From assembly GCA_037043015.1 (NCBI GenBank), contig CM073326.1:11726345-11790344 (forward strand): a DNA stretch of 64,000 nucleotides, in the 5' to 3' direction. Each line of letters opens with the position of its first letter. Positions within the stretch are counted from its first letter, which is position 1. Under the pieces are notes generated by a model. That model saw nothing but the letters and a program-made list of their open reading frames with translations, ran no database searches and was not told where the DNA came from. Of this stretch, positions 1 to 11,565 are shown in pieces. The position numbers were made by a program, and so were the translations under genes. The DNA is from Bryum argenteum. Taxonomy: Eukaryota > Streptophyta > Bryopsida > Bryales > Bryaceae.

Positions 1-363
1 GTGACTGAATTTTTTACTGTGACTGCATTTTATGCCAAAAATGACGAGGCAGTCATTCAAACGGGCCATGGCAATACAGTAATGTACATCGACAAGTGTA
101 GTTACATACCGCACACATTCCTACCCACTTTCTAAGTACTTTCATATACATGAACATGCAATCACCCACTACAGAGTAAAATTAAACACAATAATTTGTA
201 TTATTTGATGGAGCTCAGAGTTTAATAAAACTCTTCCAATGTACATATCAAAAGTACATATACACATAGTTTGCAAGGGTCTTTTATACTACATTGCTAC
301 ATGTACACATTATTCTGCGACTACTATGCACAACATTTAAACATATGGTCTTGAGGTATTTCT
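1..363. other. 3' flank of the SET gene, no gene seen
   Basis: AT-rich sequence downstream of the minus-strand SET-domain gene. I see no open frame of note, RNA gene or repeat. It presumably holds the 3' UTR and polyadenylation region of that gene, but no signal is clear enough to place. Confidence 0.4.
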
Positions 364-1901
364 TCAGGCACATGAATGGCCGGCCGGGACTGGAAGACTA
401 GCACCACCCGTATCCCTGCAGTAGATGCTATTGCAGCAACACCTAAACCCACATACGGTTTTAGGATTCTTGGAGAAATCCATGCCGTAGTCCCAGGTTA
501 GCTCCTCGCCCGCCTTCACTTCTTTTTTTGCAAAAAATGCTACCTGCTCACACACAAGCAAACATCAGCGGTCAAACACAGCTCAAACAGTGCTCACACA
601 CAAGCAAACATCAGCGGTTTAGGGCAGCTCAAACAGTGCTCACACACAAGCAAACATCAGCAGCTCTAACAGAGGACTGTCATCAGCGTTCCTAGTGGGC
701 CAGTGGTCTTGTGAGAATTGAGAATGCATCAAATGAATGTTAAAGAAATAACAAGGCATCAATGGGAACTTGGAGCTACATACTCACATGATAGTATCGT
801 GATTCCATAGTGTCAATCTTCACAGGAACGTCAATAAGGTTGGCGTCATAACACCTGTGCAGCAAAAAACGATTCATCATGCAAGCAAGCACACAAGTAA
901 CTCAATCCCTTCTAATTGCAGTAGTGCACAAAACCCGTATTATGAAGAAAATGAACTCCTAGTCTTACCGATGGTTCAAGAAGCGTGAGACATTCCCACA
1001 CTTCGTTGCATCAAGACACAAGGCCTCTTCATCTGTCAGCAACATTTCGGACCTCCAATCGGCATCCAAATCCAGCGCATACTTTGTTTGAGATGGCCGA
1101 GTTAACATCTCCTGGTTACTGACAATTTGGCCCACATATTCGAAGACAAACGCTCCTCTTGGAAGTTCTTCCAAAGTCCGAATACCCCACTGTTTCTTTG
1201 GGTTTGTCCAAAAAATCTGAAACACACAAGGCATTATAATTCAGTTTCAAGACAAACACATTCACAGCAAAAAGTACATGATTGCCGACATGATTTCAGA
1301 TTTACACGAACCTGTAGTCTTCGTGTCAGACCTCGCTGCACAACCCGGTTTGAGCAGTTTGGGCGACATCCACATTGGGTTGAGCATTCCTTCAAGAAAG
1401 TACGAGAAATGTGGCCATCACACGTTTGTTTCTTACCAAAATACAAACACTTCGGCCCCTCGCAATACTCGTATACATCCTCCTCTTCTCCAAGTTTTTC
1501 TCTTCTTGCCTGGTCATCCAGATAACACATTATAAGACACACACATACACATAAAATTTGCCAATTGTAGAATTAAGAGCATTTGTGAGTACAATTACCG
1601 TCTCTATGTAGTGCTGGTGAAGCAAACCGTCTGCGTCGTATGGAGGAAGCATTCCATCTTGACTTGCAGACGAACACCGCCTCCTCTTCGTTCCGCAGCC
1701 ACTGCCACACAACTTCTTGCAGTACTCACCGTCCTTGAAAATCCCTGGCAATTTTAGAGCTGCACTTCCATGACGCACACTACACTTCATATATTTAAAT
1801 CGAGGTGGTCCCTGCTCAGTGCCTTCTCTGAATTGTATGTCAATAGGACATTTCTCAAGCCCGACAGAAAGATCACACAAATCTTTCTTTCGAGTCTGAT
1901 C
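364..1901 (-). CDS. SUVR1/2/4-like histone H3K9 methyltransferase, C-terminal exons
   Basis: Five exons on the minus strand, all with GT-AG borders: 1901-1599, 1509-1312, 1216-969, 854-788 and 543-364, ending in TGA. The first two encode a cysteine-rich pre-SET domain (KLCGSGCG, the DGLLHQHYIE segment, then CSTQCGCRPNCSNRVVQRG). The next two encode the SET domain (WGIRTLEELPRGAFVFEYVG, then NVSRFLNHRCYDANLIDVP). The last contains EELTWDYG and a post-SET motif CCCNSIYC. The NHRC form in place of the common NHSC, and the DANLI/VPV sequence after it, are typical of the plant SUVR1/2/4 group, which methylates H3K9 at transposons and repeats. Reading phase is kept across every junction, so this part looks intact. 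N-terminal exons (a WIYLD domain is expected in this family) were not identified; they may lie above 1901. The nuclear role is inferred from the family. Confidence 0.88.
546..668. repeat. 46-bp tandem repeat, about 2.6 copies
   Basis: Copies beginning gctcacacacaagcaaacat start at 546, 592 and 638. They lie in the intron between the SET exon ending at 788 and the post-SET exon starting at 543, and the first copy overlaps the acceptor region of that intron. Unit differences are small. Confidence 0.8.
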
Positions 1902-2415
1902 CTGCATCAACTGATTATAAGATATTCAAATAACATACTGAATGCGCAAGGCTACAAAGTACAATATAATAAACAATAATTTATCCAAGAGAGCCACCTA
2001 ATTGCGGTAAACCCTCAACGATCCATACATGTTGGAAGTGCCACCATAAACCTGTGATGGTAGGGCAATGCCAAAAAAGGGAACCGGACACAAGGCAAAG
2101 ACCTGTTCTACGAAAAAACCAGCTAGCCCTGGCCGAAATGCTACAAACACGTAATTCGTTATAATGGGAATATATACTGATTTTGGTAATTAGGGAGACT
2201 TCCATTTAGATCGGTTCTGACCTGATTAGTTACCAAATCACCAGGTTTTTACTGATAATGATGAATTTTCTCAATATAAAAGACAATAATAGAAAAGATT
2301 TCATAACGCAAGCTACGAAATATGCTACCCCAAGAGTAAATTTTATTCATATGAAAGCACAAATACAATTTATTGGTGTAATTGTAGACCTCCAACAGGT
2401 AGGCACTAAATTAAT
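1902..2415. other. Upstream of the SET exons, no supported gene
   Basis: This should contain an intron and perhaps further 5' exons of the SET gene. A minus-strand open stretch around 2200-1985 has no recognisable domain and no convincing splice borders, so I do not call it. Confidence 0.3.
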
Positions 2416-3183
2416 CTACCAATTACGACGTGGCGGAGAAGAGGGTTCACCAGAAGTATCATTCTTAGTGAATAGAGGGTCCTCACTACGTGTGTATTTA
2501 GAGAAGGCAGGTTCGTCCATCTCCATAAGCCCACCACTTCTACGACGCTTCGGTGCACGTCTCCGTAATAGACGGTGAGACTCAGTCGAAAATCGTGTTG
2601 GATGAACGCGAGTGTTTGCCCCAAGAGATAAGGAGCAATGAGCCACAGTATTTGGCAAGGAACTATTTAGCTCGAGTCGAGCTAAATAGGCACGGGCGTC
2701 GACGACGGGGTTGCGTGATACAGCTTCACCTTGGGGTGCCGCTGCAACCGAGGTCATCACACCGATTCGATCATTGCCGGTTGCAATAATTGGTTGAATC
2801 TCAATAGGGGGACTGTTTACTACACCATCATCGTCATTATCCATGTCCTCCTTCGTGTAGTCTACAGCCGACGCATCGTCCGGAGCAAAGTAGATTAGTC
2901 GTCCCCGCATTCGTTCTGAGAAAGTTCTGGAGTCGTCACTTGTAATGGAAGCCTCTGAAACCGTCGAAGGACCAATTACAAGATTTGCTTGCAAAGCACA
3001 TGATGCATGTGGAGAGAGCTGACGTCCAACAGCAGCAACCTGGTTCATAAACACAACCATATTAGCAAGTGAGTCCAAGACGCTAAGTGCAATGAAAAAG
3101 GTACACAATATAAGAACGCATTTAATCATGTATGTCGAGGGTGGATTCACCAAACGATCTACATTATATCTGGATCTAAGCAA
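2416..3183 (-). CDS. Hypothetical protein or 5' exons of a longer gene
   Basis: Open frame of 255 codons. Visible features are a hydrophobic segment near residues 19-48 (IKCVLILCTFFIALSVLDSL), an acidic patch (MDNDDDG) and a basic nuclear-localisation-like motif RRRAPKRRRS near residue 210. A potential acceptor (GTCAG) lies inside it near 3030, so the true start may be later and the hydrophobic part may be intronic. The 21-bp palindrome (2666-2686) lies in frame and is read as LARLELN. The gene may supply N-terminal exons to the SET gene downstream on the same strand, or be separate. I do not recognise a family. The right TSD-like repeat of the large MULE begins just 5' of it. Confidence 0.35.
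   Translation of the reverse strand: MLRSRYNVDRLVNPPSTYMIKCVLILCTFFIALSVLDSLANMVVFMNQVAAVGRQLSPHASCALQANLVIGPSTVSEASITSDDSRTFSERMRGRLIYFAPDDASAVDYTKEDMDNDDDGVVNSPPIEIQPIIATGNDRIGVMTSVAAAPQGEAVSRNPVVDARAYLARLELNSSLPNTVAHCSLSLGANTRVHPTRFSTESHRLLRRRAPKRRRSGGLMEMDEPAFSKYTRSEDPLFTKNDTSGEPSSPPRRNW
2666..2686 (+). repeat. Solitary 21-bp palindrome (G centre)
   Basis: Perfect copy: arm TTTAGCTCGA, central G, then the arm's reverse complement. It is the only copy left of 20 kb and lies inside an open reading frame. It is the same core that forms the arrays at 24.1-25.1 and 31.2-31.8 kb. Confidence 0.95.
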
Positions 3184-3188
3184 CCGAT

Positions 3189-3280
3189 AAACATAAGCGG
3201 GGAATGCAGGGGCATGAGCGGAGAGCGGTGAGCAGAGAGCGGTGAGCGGCGAGCGGAGAGCGGAAAGTTGACATTTGTTA
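3189..3280. repeat. Left target duplication and terminal inverted repeat of the large MULE
   Basis: A 10-bp direct repeat AAACATAAGC at 3189-3198 recurs at 17508-17517. Immediately inside it, 3199-3233 matches the reverse complement of 17473-17507 without gaps: 10 of the first 17 positions agree, and the next 18 (GAGCGGAGAGCGGTGAGC) are identical. The inverted repeat then continues as GAGCGG/GAGC iterations to about 3270. A TSD of 9-11 bp is what Mutator-like elements make. Confidence 0.75.
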
Positions 3281-3854
3281 ATAAAAATTTGGACAAATTT
3301 TTTGTTGAATTATGTAATTATCGGGACCCTCAGTCCGCAATTTTACAAGTAATAAATTCTAAATTTAATCCATGAATACCCTATTCCCGTGGATAGTATG
3401 TGGGACCGACAATAACAAGTTCACGTAGATGACATCAAGGCAACATTTATCATTCGTGAATATCATCCACTTGCAAAATTTTATTTTATTATAGGGTTTA
3501 GGGAAATTAGGGCTGATGTCATCATTTCTAAAAACAAAATAGAGGTTGACTAACCTTTGGGATCTACAAGTTAGAATTAAAGGTTAGATTTTAGTGCTAA
3601 ATAGAAAGTGAGTGCCAAACTGTGGATGTATGTAAAACACAAGAGTGGATGGAACACTAGACACTTATTGGAAATCAAAATCAAAATCCAATCCAACATA
3701 TTAATGTATGAATGTCAAAGCCACACACATATATGAGAAAAGGTGAGTGAACACCTTTCTACAAACATAATATAACAAGTAGCATATCAAATACTATGTG
3801 TTAGTGCTATCACACTGATTTGCTTCGTAATCTAGATATCGAAGTACTCCCAGA
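3281..3854. other. Subterminal region of the MULE, no gene
   Basis: AT-rich sequence between the left inverted repeat and the stop codon of the ParB-like/methyltransferase gene. Nothing further is recognised. Confidence 0.4.
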
Positions 3855-6800
3855 CTAAAGACCTCGCCCTTCTTTGTCACAAAGAATCGGAGAAGGTGCT
3901 GCGATGAAGTCTTGAGCAAGGCCTTCGGCATAAGAAGGTAGGCGGAATGATTGAGGTGGACTAGCAAATAAGTTGGGAGTTAGGACGCGTTGTCGAGTCG
4001 TACCTAAGGACCTAGAAATACAAAGGAGTTAGTGGATGAATAAAATTAAAACAAGCCAATTAACATGTTCAAGCAAACAAAATAATACAATCAAGTTGAA
4101 TAACGCACCCAACCCATATTTCCTCTTCCTTGAAGGCCCACGCTTGCTGTCACTGTTGTCACTGTCAGAACTGTCGCTAATGGGAATAGAAGCTCTAGCT
4201 GGTGGCGCTTGAGAACGTTCCGGCGGGATTATCGGTTTCAGAAGGGCGTCAAAGAGGGCACGGTCTTTCTCAACAGCAATAAGGTGGCGACCGGCAATTC
4301 TACAGGCATGTATGGAAGCACCTCTGTATCAAAATATTAGCACATGGTTTTTGAAATGATATCATAGTACGGAAGTCAGTAGATAGGACTTATACCTGTA
4401 GATGCGGTCCAGTCAAATACGATATCTCCCTCGTCGGTGAGGGACTCAATGATACATTGGAGAAAGTCAGGGTGCTTCTCCTTGGCTCCCCTCCAAGGCA
4501 CGGTGCCGCGCATCGCCTGGCTCAGCGGGTCTACTTGATTCTGAACAAGTAAAGTCTCTTCGGGGAGAAGGTCTAAGTCCTTCCAACGTTTTGGCTGCCT
4601 CGTGTAGAACACAGCATCTTGTCGTGCATATACTTTTATGTCGAACAACGCAGTCTACAGGAAAGAAACTCAAAACAATTAATCATATAACTTTTAAAGC
4701 CACTGGAAATAACGCATTGAAAATGAAAAATGGGTGAGTAAATACCGTAGGAAACTCTGGGTTAGTAGATGCTAACTTGAGACGGTTGCCTCCAACCCAT
4801 TTACGAACAAGCTTGAATCTGTAAGTAGCGGCCTTGGCTTCGAGCCGCTTCTCCAATCGTTCATCTTGGCCATGTGTAATCATGATCAGGCCATTATTGT
4901 GTAGATTAGCCTCAGCAAATACGAAAAAGAGTTCAACAAATGCTCTTCCACGTGCGTTCCAAGGTGGGACATCCCGAGGAGATACAACAGGAACTGGTAG
5001 GTTGTCTGGCACATCACAAATGATGAGATCGATGCCAGTATGGGTATCACGCATCACCGTTTTGGACATTATCTCCGTAGATCGAGTACGACCCTGACCA
5101 ACCTGAACATTATGCACACGAGTGTAAGAGGTCAAAATAAGTGATACAAAATTGAATGGAAGTTTGATAAAAAGAAGAGAATGTGGTTGATCAAATGAGG
5201 CTACAGGAAGTGCGATAGTACCTTTGTAATGAATTCCATGATCTTGTAGTATTGAGGGTCGAACACTCTCTCATCACTAGTGGCGCGTGTCATAACCTCT
5301 AACATGTCAACACACTCAATGTATTGTGGCAAGAATGTAACAGGATAGTCCAAAGAGGTCAACACCGACCGGTATGGTAGCTTGGTAAGAGAAGCCGCAA
5401 CAACAGGTAGAGGATGACGATGTGCTTGAGTCAATGAATCGATAACATCGTAATCGTCTCTATCTTGAAGAGTACTTGGTGCATCGTTGGACCGCTGCGA
5501 CGGAGCCACTCTAGACGCCAATGGTGCAGGAGTAACGCTCGTCGGGGTAGGAGCAACGTCTGGAGGTGGAGGAGAATCCTCATCAGTTGGTGAAGGGACA
5601 ACATTCTTAGAACAATTAGTTCGTCCTCGCTTTTTCTTCAGCTTTGGTGCCACTTCCTCTTCAAAATCGTCATTCTCACCATTGTGGACACCATTGGCTT
5701 GAGGAGGTGCAACAGGATCGGGAGGGGGTGCACCCTCGATCGACGTGAATAAAGCCTTCTCGGTCTGCGGGACATAACCAACCAAACAATCGAGGTACCA
5801 ACCTCCAGCTTGAAGATGAACATCTGAGAAACGCGATCGATGGTGTTTGGCATAAATCAGGTGTTCTGATGTGGTGTCCAACGAGGTACTGAAGTACTTT
5901 GGAAGTTTGTCTGACTGAACCGCATCTTTCTCCACGAGTTCACGATGGATGTACCTATGAAATGTATCTATTAGATAAACGAATTGTAGGATACGAGATA
6001 CCAAACTCAAAACAAAAATAAAGAAACAAATATACCGTATAAAAACTCGTTTTGCCAAAGATCTTTCCAACGGTGAGAGACTTCAACTCGTGCTTTTTCA
6101 TAAACCGTTGGCTTCCCTTTGCGGTATAGACCTCGAGAAACGCCTTATCCATCAATGTCTTCCTCCAAGTGTCAATGTATTCTTTTGGATGGAGAACTCC
6201 TTCTTTCCAGTCAACCGTGATTGTTTTGGCTAGAACCATATCTTGAAATAAATTGTCCACTTCCACTTCCAACTGCAAATGTAGAACACGGAAGGAATAG
6301 AAACATTGAAATTTATAAATCGAGCATAACCAAGGAGAATTAAAATGTGGTAGTAAAATTAATGGAAAATTAAAAGAATAACATTAAATAGATTGCAATT
6401 GTACCTGGGCCCATAACGACGCTCTTTGAAGCCATGGATCAAGCACCTTCTCTCTCATTGGTCTTTCTCCAGGAAATCCAACGTCGGCACGAACTGCGGA
6501 TGATGCGTTCCACCATGACAACCATTTGCATTTGTACTTAGGAGTAACACAACATGTAGAGACTTTGTAAATTCGCTCGATTGACAGGTCGGGCTTTAAA
6601 AACAAAGAGTAGTGTTTTGAAATCTGCGAATGACATGAGTGAGTTAGTATGAGGCACAGATAGAAATATGGATAGTAAATGGAGTTTAATGGTAGAAGAA
6701 ACTTACTTCTTTCAAGAAATCTTCGCCGTGATCGGGGTTGGCAAGTCCAACAACCTTGTCAAAGCCACTACCTCGAATCTCCTTGATTCTCTTCAATTGG

Positions 6801-8048
6801 GCATCCCGCATGATTTGCCACACTCTCGGACTTCTCCAATTGTCTGAACCCGTTGAAGCAAAATATTGTTTGGCAGCTGAGTCTGCTTTGCTTTTGGACG
6901 ATTCTTCTTTGCAAGAATGACGATTCGAAGGATGAATAAATATCAACTTTGTCTTGAACTAAATTCAGGTGAGGTATGAAGTTCAAACCTTATAGAGAAA
7001 TGCGACGAAGACGTCGGTAGTCAAAGCAAACCACGTCGACTTGTGCTTTGGTTTCTCCTCCCGCAGATATCAAGGTCCTCGGATGGGATCAAACCCTCGA
7101 ACTCATGGAGCTTGAGTTTTCCAAACGTTTGTATCCGTTGAAGTTTAGAAGGGATGCTTTCCTTCACATGATCGTTTTCCTTGGACCCGCAACATAAAAT
7201 TATATCATGTATTAGTCAAATCAAGGATAAGCATTAAAATCAACCTTGAGAAAATGAGAAGTGTTAGTAACTTACCAATTTCAGTCGTTCATCGCGTTAA
7301 TAACCATGTTGTTATTGATTCGGGTCTCAAGCGGGATACAATCCCGAGATATGTGCCAGGAAGGCTCCATCATGTGATGTTGATCCACGTGTCGCCTCCA
7401 AGCGGTCAATCGATGATTGCCCTCAAACACATAGAACATCTTGCCAAAGAAATTGCACAAGGTCCGGATCCGCAAGCAATTGACTTTCAAACTCGAATTT
7501 GCCGCAACCCAATATGGTCCCCATTTTGCCGAAATATCAGGCGTAAGAGGCATAGAATTTTGCTTGTCATTGTGAATGACACGTACATGACAAGATCCCC
7601 TTCTCTCGTATCCGTTGACAAATTCATTCTCGAGCTTTTGAACGTCAAACTCATTGATAGGGCGCACAAGGGGAAGTGGTTCCAATCGACATAATGGAAT
7701 CACAAGTCTACACTTGGATAGGGGACGATACCGAAACCTGTTGATAACGGCAATCGTATCTGTCTTTTGAAGTCTGCGAAACGCGACCTCACTTGCCCGT
7801 GCATCTCCGAAAGACTCAGGCATCTTCAACATGGCAATTTGCACATCTCCATCTTCAAGAGTATCTTCCTCACTATGGGTTTGAGTCTGGGGATCCATCT
7901 GGGTACCTTGTGATTTAGCAAGCATACTTGGGGAACCTTGATCAGCTTGACCTCCAGGTGGCATTGAACTGGAAGGTTGACTTGCCAACCTCGTTCTCTC
8001 GGGAACAGCTGATGGAGTAACTTGAGCCAATGGAATTGAATGGACCAT
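3855..8048 (-). CDS. ParB-like domain plus DNA (amino) methyltransferase-like protein, probably frameshifted
   Basis: About ten minus-strand exons, approximately 8048-7276, 7165-6990, 6958-6709, 6624-6405, 6273-6035, 5954-5222, 5104-4747, 4655-4398, 4322-4110 and 4010-3855; most show GT-AG borders. Exon 1 is P/Q/S-rich and then carries a ParB/sulfiredoxin-like N-terminal fold signature, FYVFEGNHRLTAWRRHVDQH. Exons 7-9 look like a beta-class N6/N4 amino-methyltransferase: DLIICDVPDNLP stands where DPPY is expected, and a motif I-like block, GDIVFDWTASTG, runs across the splice into GASIHACRIAGRHLIAVEKD. Exon 6 has a P-rich linker with a basic patch LKKKRGRTN. Two frame breaks are apparent: a TGA at 7283-7281 just before the exon 1 donor, and a shift near 7080. 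The start is at an acceptor (CAACAG then ATGG), so an upstream exon, possibly 11368-11102, may exist. Substrate is unknown; the non-canonical DVPD weakens any claim of activity. Confidence 0.6.
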
Positions 8049-8799
8049 CTGTTGGTCAAAAGTTATCAAGTTTTAGTTCAATAGAAATCCAATTCACGAA
8101 AGTCAACACAACAAAACAAATTTCAATGAACAGTATTAATGTATATGACAACCAAATCATAATATGATGAATCTTAGAACACTAAAAGGTGTCAACGGAA
8201 AGGCATATCGTGATCAACTCTCTAAGCGAATTTAGTAGTTGGCCAAGGGGAACGCCTAGGGATACGAGGGGCATCATTGCACGAAGTCAGAGAGGTCGAT
8301 AATATCAAGAGGGAATTCACTTCAATCACCCTGCAAAACAAAAACAATCATAAAGATTAGAATCATATCCAAATGTAGAAATTCGTAATCAACATTGCTC
8401 ACATTACCTCTAGGTCTAATAAAGCCAATCTTTAAATAAATTTTCCAAACATCCCATTACAATGGGCATCTGTTTAAAAATTACAGGCAACAAGGACATC
8501 AAATCCCGCCCTCATTATGTCCCAACCGGATGTCACAAACATTGTCATAAGCAAGCTCAAAGAGAACTTTCCCCTCCTCCAAAAGTATCCCGAGCTCATT
8601 GTATGAAAAACGAGAGCCTATATGTCGAAAACGGAGAAGTAGTTATTCAAAACTGTATGTCCATTTTAACCAAATCGAAATGCAGGAACAGAGATCAATA
8701 TCCCACCCATCTGTCAATAACATGAGCCCCAGTACCAAAGCAGTACCAACGAAATTTGAATAAGTAGCAAAAAGATAAAAATAATGCTAAATTTTGGAG
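8049..8799. other. Possible intron or 3' exon, no firm gene
   Basis: A minus-strand stretch at about 8335-8232 follows an acceptor-like TTTTGCAG and runs about 34 codons to a TAG; it could be a terminal exon but has no recognisable domain. A diverged member of the hairpin repeat family is near 8565-8600. Confidence 0.25.
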
Positions 8800-10760
8800 A
8801 ACATTCGCCCGCGAAAGATGTCCCAAACTCGGCACTTGCTTCCAGAAATAATCATTTTAACCAACATGCTCATTACCCGCTGCCCAGATCTCCTTCATCA
8901 GATCTTGAAGACAGATTGAAAAGCAAGATCAAAGCTCGAATCCCCTCCATCTGATAATAACCTCGATTTTGATACCAAAGAAGTTGAGCCAGTGTGGATG
9001 CTCAGATTCTGCAATAGAGAGTTCAAAGGCAAGAAATGCTCGAAGCAAAAGCGGACATGTATCAATCGGATTTGAATAGCGCTGGATTTTGGAGAACTTT
9101 CGCCCACGAAAGATGTCCTCAACTTGGTTTTTCTAAGGAAGCTGCAGGATTTGAGAAAGAACTTTCGCCCACGAAAGATCTCCCCAACTCGGCATAACAA
9201 ATAAGGCTGTTGGTATTCGGAGAACTTTCACCCACGAAAGATGTCCCAAACTCGACATGGCTAATCGGTTCTTTGGATTCGGAGAACTTTCACCAATGAA
9301 AGTTCTCCGAACAAGGCACTCATATCAAAATATTTTAGTCTAACTATTAGTTGCATCAAATTCCTCACCAGTTCTATCATATCTCATTCTCAAATTCGAT
9401 CATATGCAAGGCCAATGCTTTTTATAGTATCATTAGGTACATCTGATCACTAATATGCTCTACCAAACTCAAAATCACATCTATCTGTTAGTAACATGAG
9501 CCTCTGTGGCTGCATTGAGCCTGCAAAGGAGTAATCAAAAACAAGATATTCCTCGTTGTGAAAATGGACAATTAGCAAGCACATAAGAATAATGTTGGTT
9601 CTCGGAGATCTTTCGCCCACGAAAGATATCCCAAACTCGACACTTGTCTCATCTGATCACAAAGACAACCCACACTGGCAACTCGGAGCTTGTCCATCTG
9701 TTTGAGACAAAGCTCGGATTTCGCATAAGAGAATTAGACGACTAGATAATCATCAAAGTTAAAGCAGAGAAGTAGCAAACATAATTGAATAATGCTGGAT
9801 TTCAGAGAACATTCGCCCACGAAAGATGTCTCAAACGCGGCACTTGCTTCCAAAATCGAATATATCAACCAACACGCTCATCACCGCCGCCCAAATCTCG
9901 CTCATCGATGTCTAAACCAAATCGAAACGCAAGATTGAAGCTCGAACCGCTTCCTCTCTCGATTACGGTGCCCAAGCACCGAAGGGAGTGAGCTGTGTGA
10001 CTCCTCCGAATCTATGTTAGACAGGTTCAAATGCAAGAAACGCTCATTGCAAAAACAAACAAGTACGAAGCGAGATAAGAAAACCGCTAGATTTTAGAGA
10101 ACTTTCGCCCACGAAAGATGTCCTAAACTCGGCATTTGCTTCCGAAATCATTCAATTCAACCATCATGCCTATCCCCTCTACCCACAACTCCCTCATCGG
10201 ATCTCATAGACCTCACGAAACGCGAGATCGGAGCTCGTAATCCCACCCGGTGACTCGATATCTGCAGCCCCCACGCATCAAGCGAGATGAGCCGTGTGGC
10301 CGTCGTAGATGGCAACATCTGAGTTCACGAGACAAGAATGCTCGAAGCGAAGCGCAGAGATGTAACAAACACAATTGAATAATGCTGGATTTCAGAGAAC
10401 TTTCGCCCACGAAAGATGTCTCAAACGAGGCAATCGGCTTTCAAAATCATTTATTTTTACCACCATGCTCAAAGCACCCGCTTCCCGGATCTCCCTCGTT
10501 TGATCTTAAATCGAACGAATCCCAGTCAAATCGAAAAGCATAATCCGAGCTCGAAATCTTCTTTCTCTCTCAGTTACCGGAGCCCAAGTGCCGAAGGGAG
10601 TGAGCCTGTGTAGCTCCTCTGATTCTACGTCAGACAGTTCCAAGGCAAGATATTGACAATTCCAAAACAAAGAAGTATCAAACAGAGATGGAAACTGCTG
10701 GATTTGGGAGAACTTTCGCCCACGAATGATGTCTCAAGCTCGGCACTTGCTTTCTTGAAA
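8800..10760. repeat. Degenerate ~300-bp repeats, each with a conserved CTTTCG-CCCA-CGAAAG hairpin
   Basis: About ten copies of the core GAGAACTTTCGCCCACGAAA followed by GATGTCCCAAACTCGGCA occur near 8802, 9091, 9157, 9218, 9281, 9605, 9806, 10097, 10395 and 10708. Four intervals are close to 290-315 bp (8802-9091, 9806-10097, 10097-10395, 10395-10708). Longer units also share GCTCATnACCC...GATCTCC and CCGAAGGGAGTGAGC. The hairpin has a 6-bp stem and 4-base loop and is the best conserved part. The field lies between the ParB-like gene and the 11.1-11.4 kb exon, possibly in an intron. Confidence 0.75.
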
Positions 10761-11101
10761 AACAAACGAATAGCTCAAATACCCTCCATCATTGAGTTAC
10801 CTGAGCCCAATTATCGAAGTGAGTGAGCATGTGTGATTCTGCGAAAGAGAGTATAAAGGCTCAATGCAAAAAATTGCATTACTAATCAAATTCCTTCATC
10901 TCAACGCTAGGTTAGATTTCACAATCGAGTTCTTCTGCAACATCTGATCGTAGGTCGGAGCCCGGAATCTCTTACTCGTGTGTACGTGGAGCCGAGTTCG
11001 TGGAGCTGTGTGGTCATTTGTGGGGTGCCGAAGGAAAAATCGGAAGCAAGAAATTGAGATTTCAAACCGGGAGGAGGAAAAACCTAAATCGAGCATATTA
11101 C

Positions 11102-11368
11102 CTCTGTGAGGATCCGGAGCGCTCTCTGTGATTGCGGCTCCTCTCGATGTTTTTCGTACTCCTCCTGCTTTTCCCCTCTCCGTCGTGAGCATCGAAGATG
11201 TGCCTCTGTTTCCTCCTCTCCGTCGTGAGCATCGAAGCTGTGCCTTTCGACTGTATCAAACCAAGAACGATTGCTTCGATTGTGGGAGTAAGGACTCACT
11301 AGGTTGGGTGAGTCATCTTCGAGGGAAGCCATCACGCCGACCACTGCTCCAACTTGTTGAATCTCCAT
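11102..11368 (-). CDS. First coding exon of an unrecognised gene
   Basis: Begins at ATG 11368 (MEIQQVGAVV) or 11332 (MASLEDDSPN) and runs to a good donor (ACAGAG then GTAATATG) at 11102. The peptide is charged (SRRRGEKQEEYEKHREEPQS) with no domain I recognise. The DNA contains two 42-bp-spaced copies of CTCTCCGTCGTGAGCATCGA. It could be the first exon of the ParB-like/methyltransferase gene, with the hairpin repeats in its large first intron, or of a small gene ending near 8232. Confidence 0.35.
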
Positions 11369-11518
11369 CGCAGCTCGCTTTGAGAAAATATTCAAATGAG
11401 AGTGTCTAGGTTGAGCTCGATGAATGTTCATCCGATGAATGTGGAGAGTCACGGTCCCCTCATCCGCTCCCTAGAATCAATCGAAACGGTCAAAAATCGT
11501 GAACATCTATGTAACGCT

Positions 11519-11565
11519 CTTTTGATGCGCTAATAGTGTCCATTTACCATTAGATTGCATGCACA
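11519..11565 (+). repeat. 47-bp exact direct repeat, copy 1
   Basis: From CTTTTGATGCGCTAATAGTG to GCATGCACA; identical to 12373-12419. The repeats flank about 0.8 kb, suggesting a duplication or an excised or recombined element inside the MULE. Confidence 0.9.

Noticed and set aside
2258..2578. Plus-strand 106-codon ORF
   Set aside because: Opposite to the minus-strand hypothetical ORF and partly in AT-rich sequence; no homology recognised.
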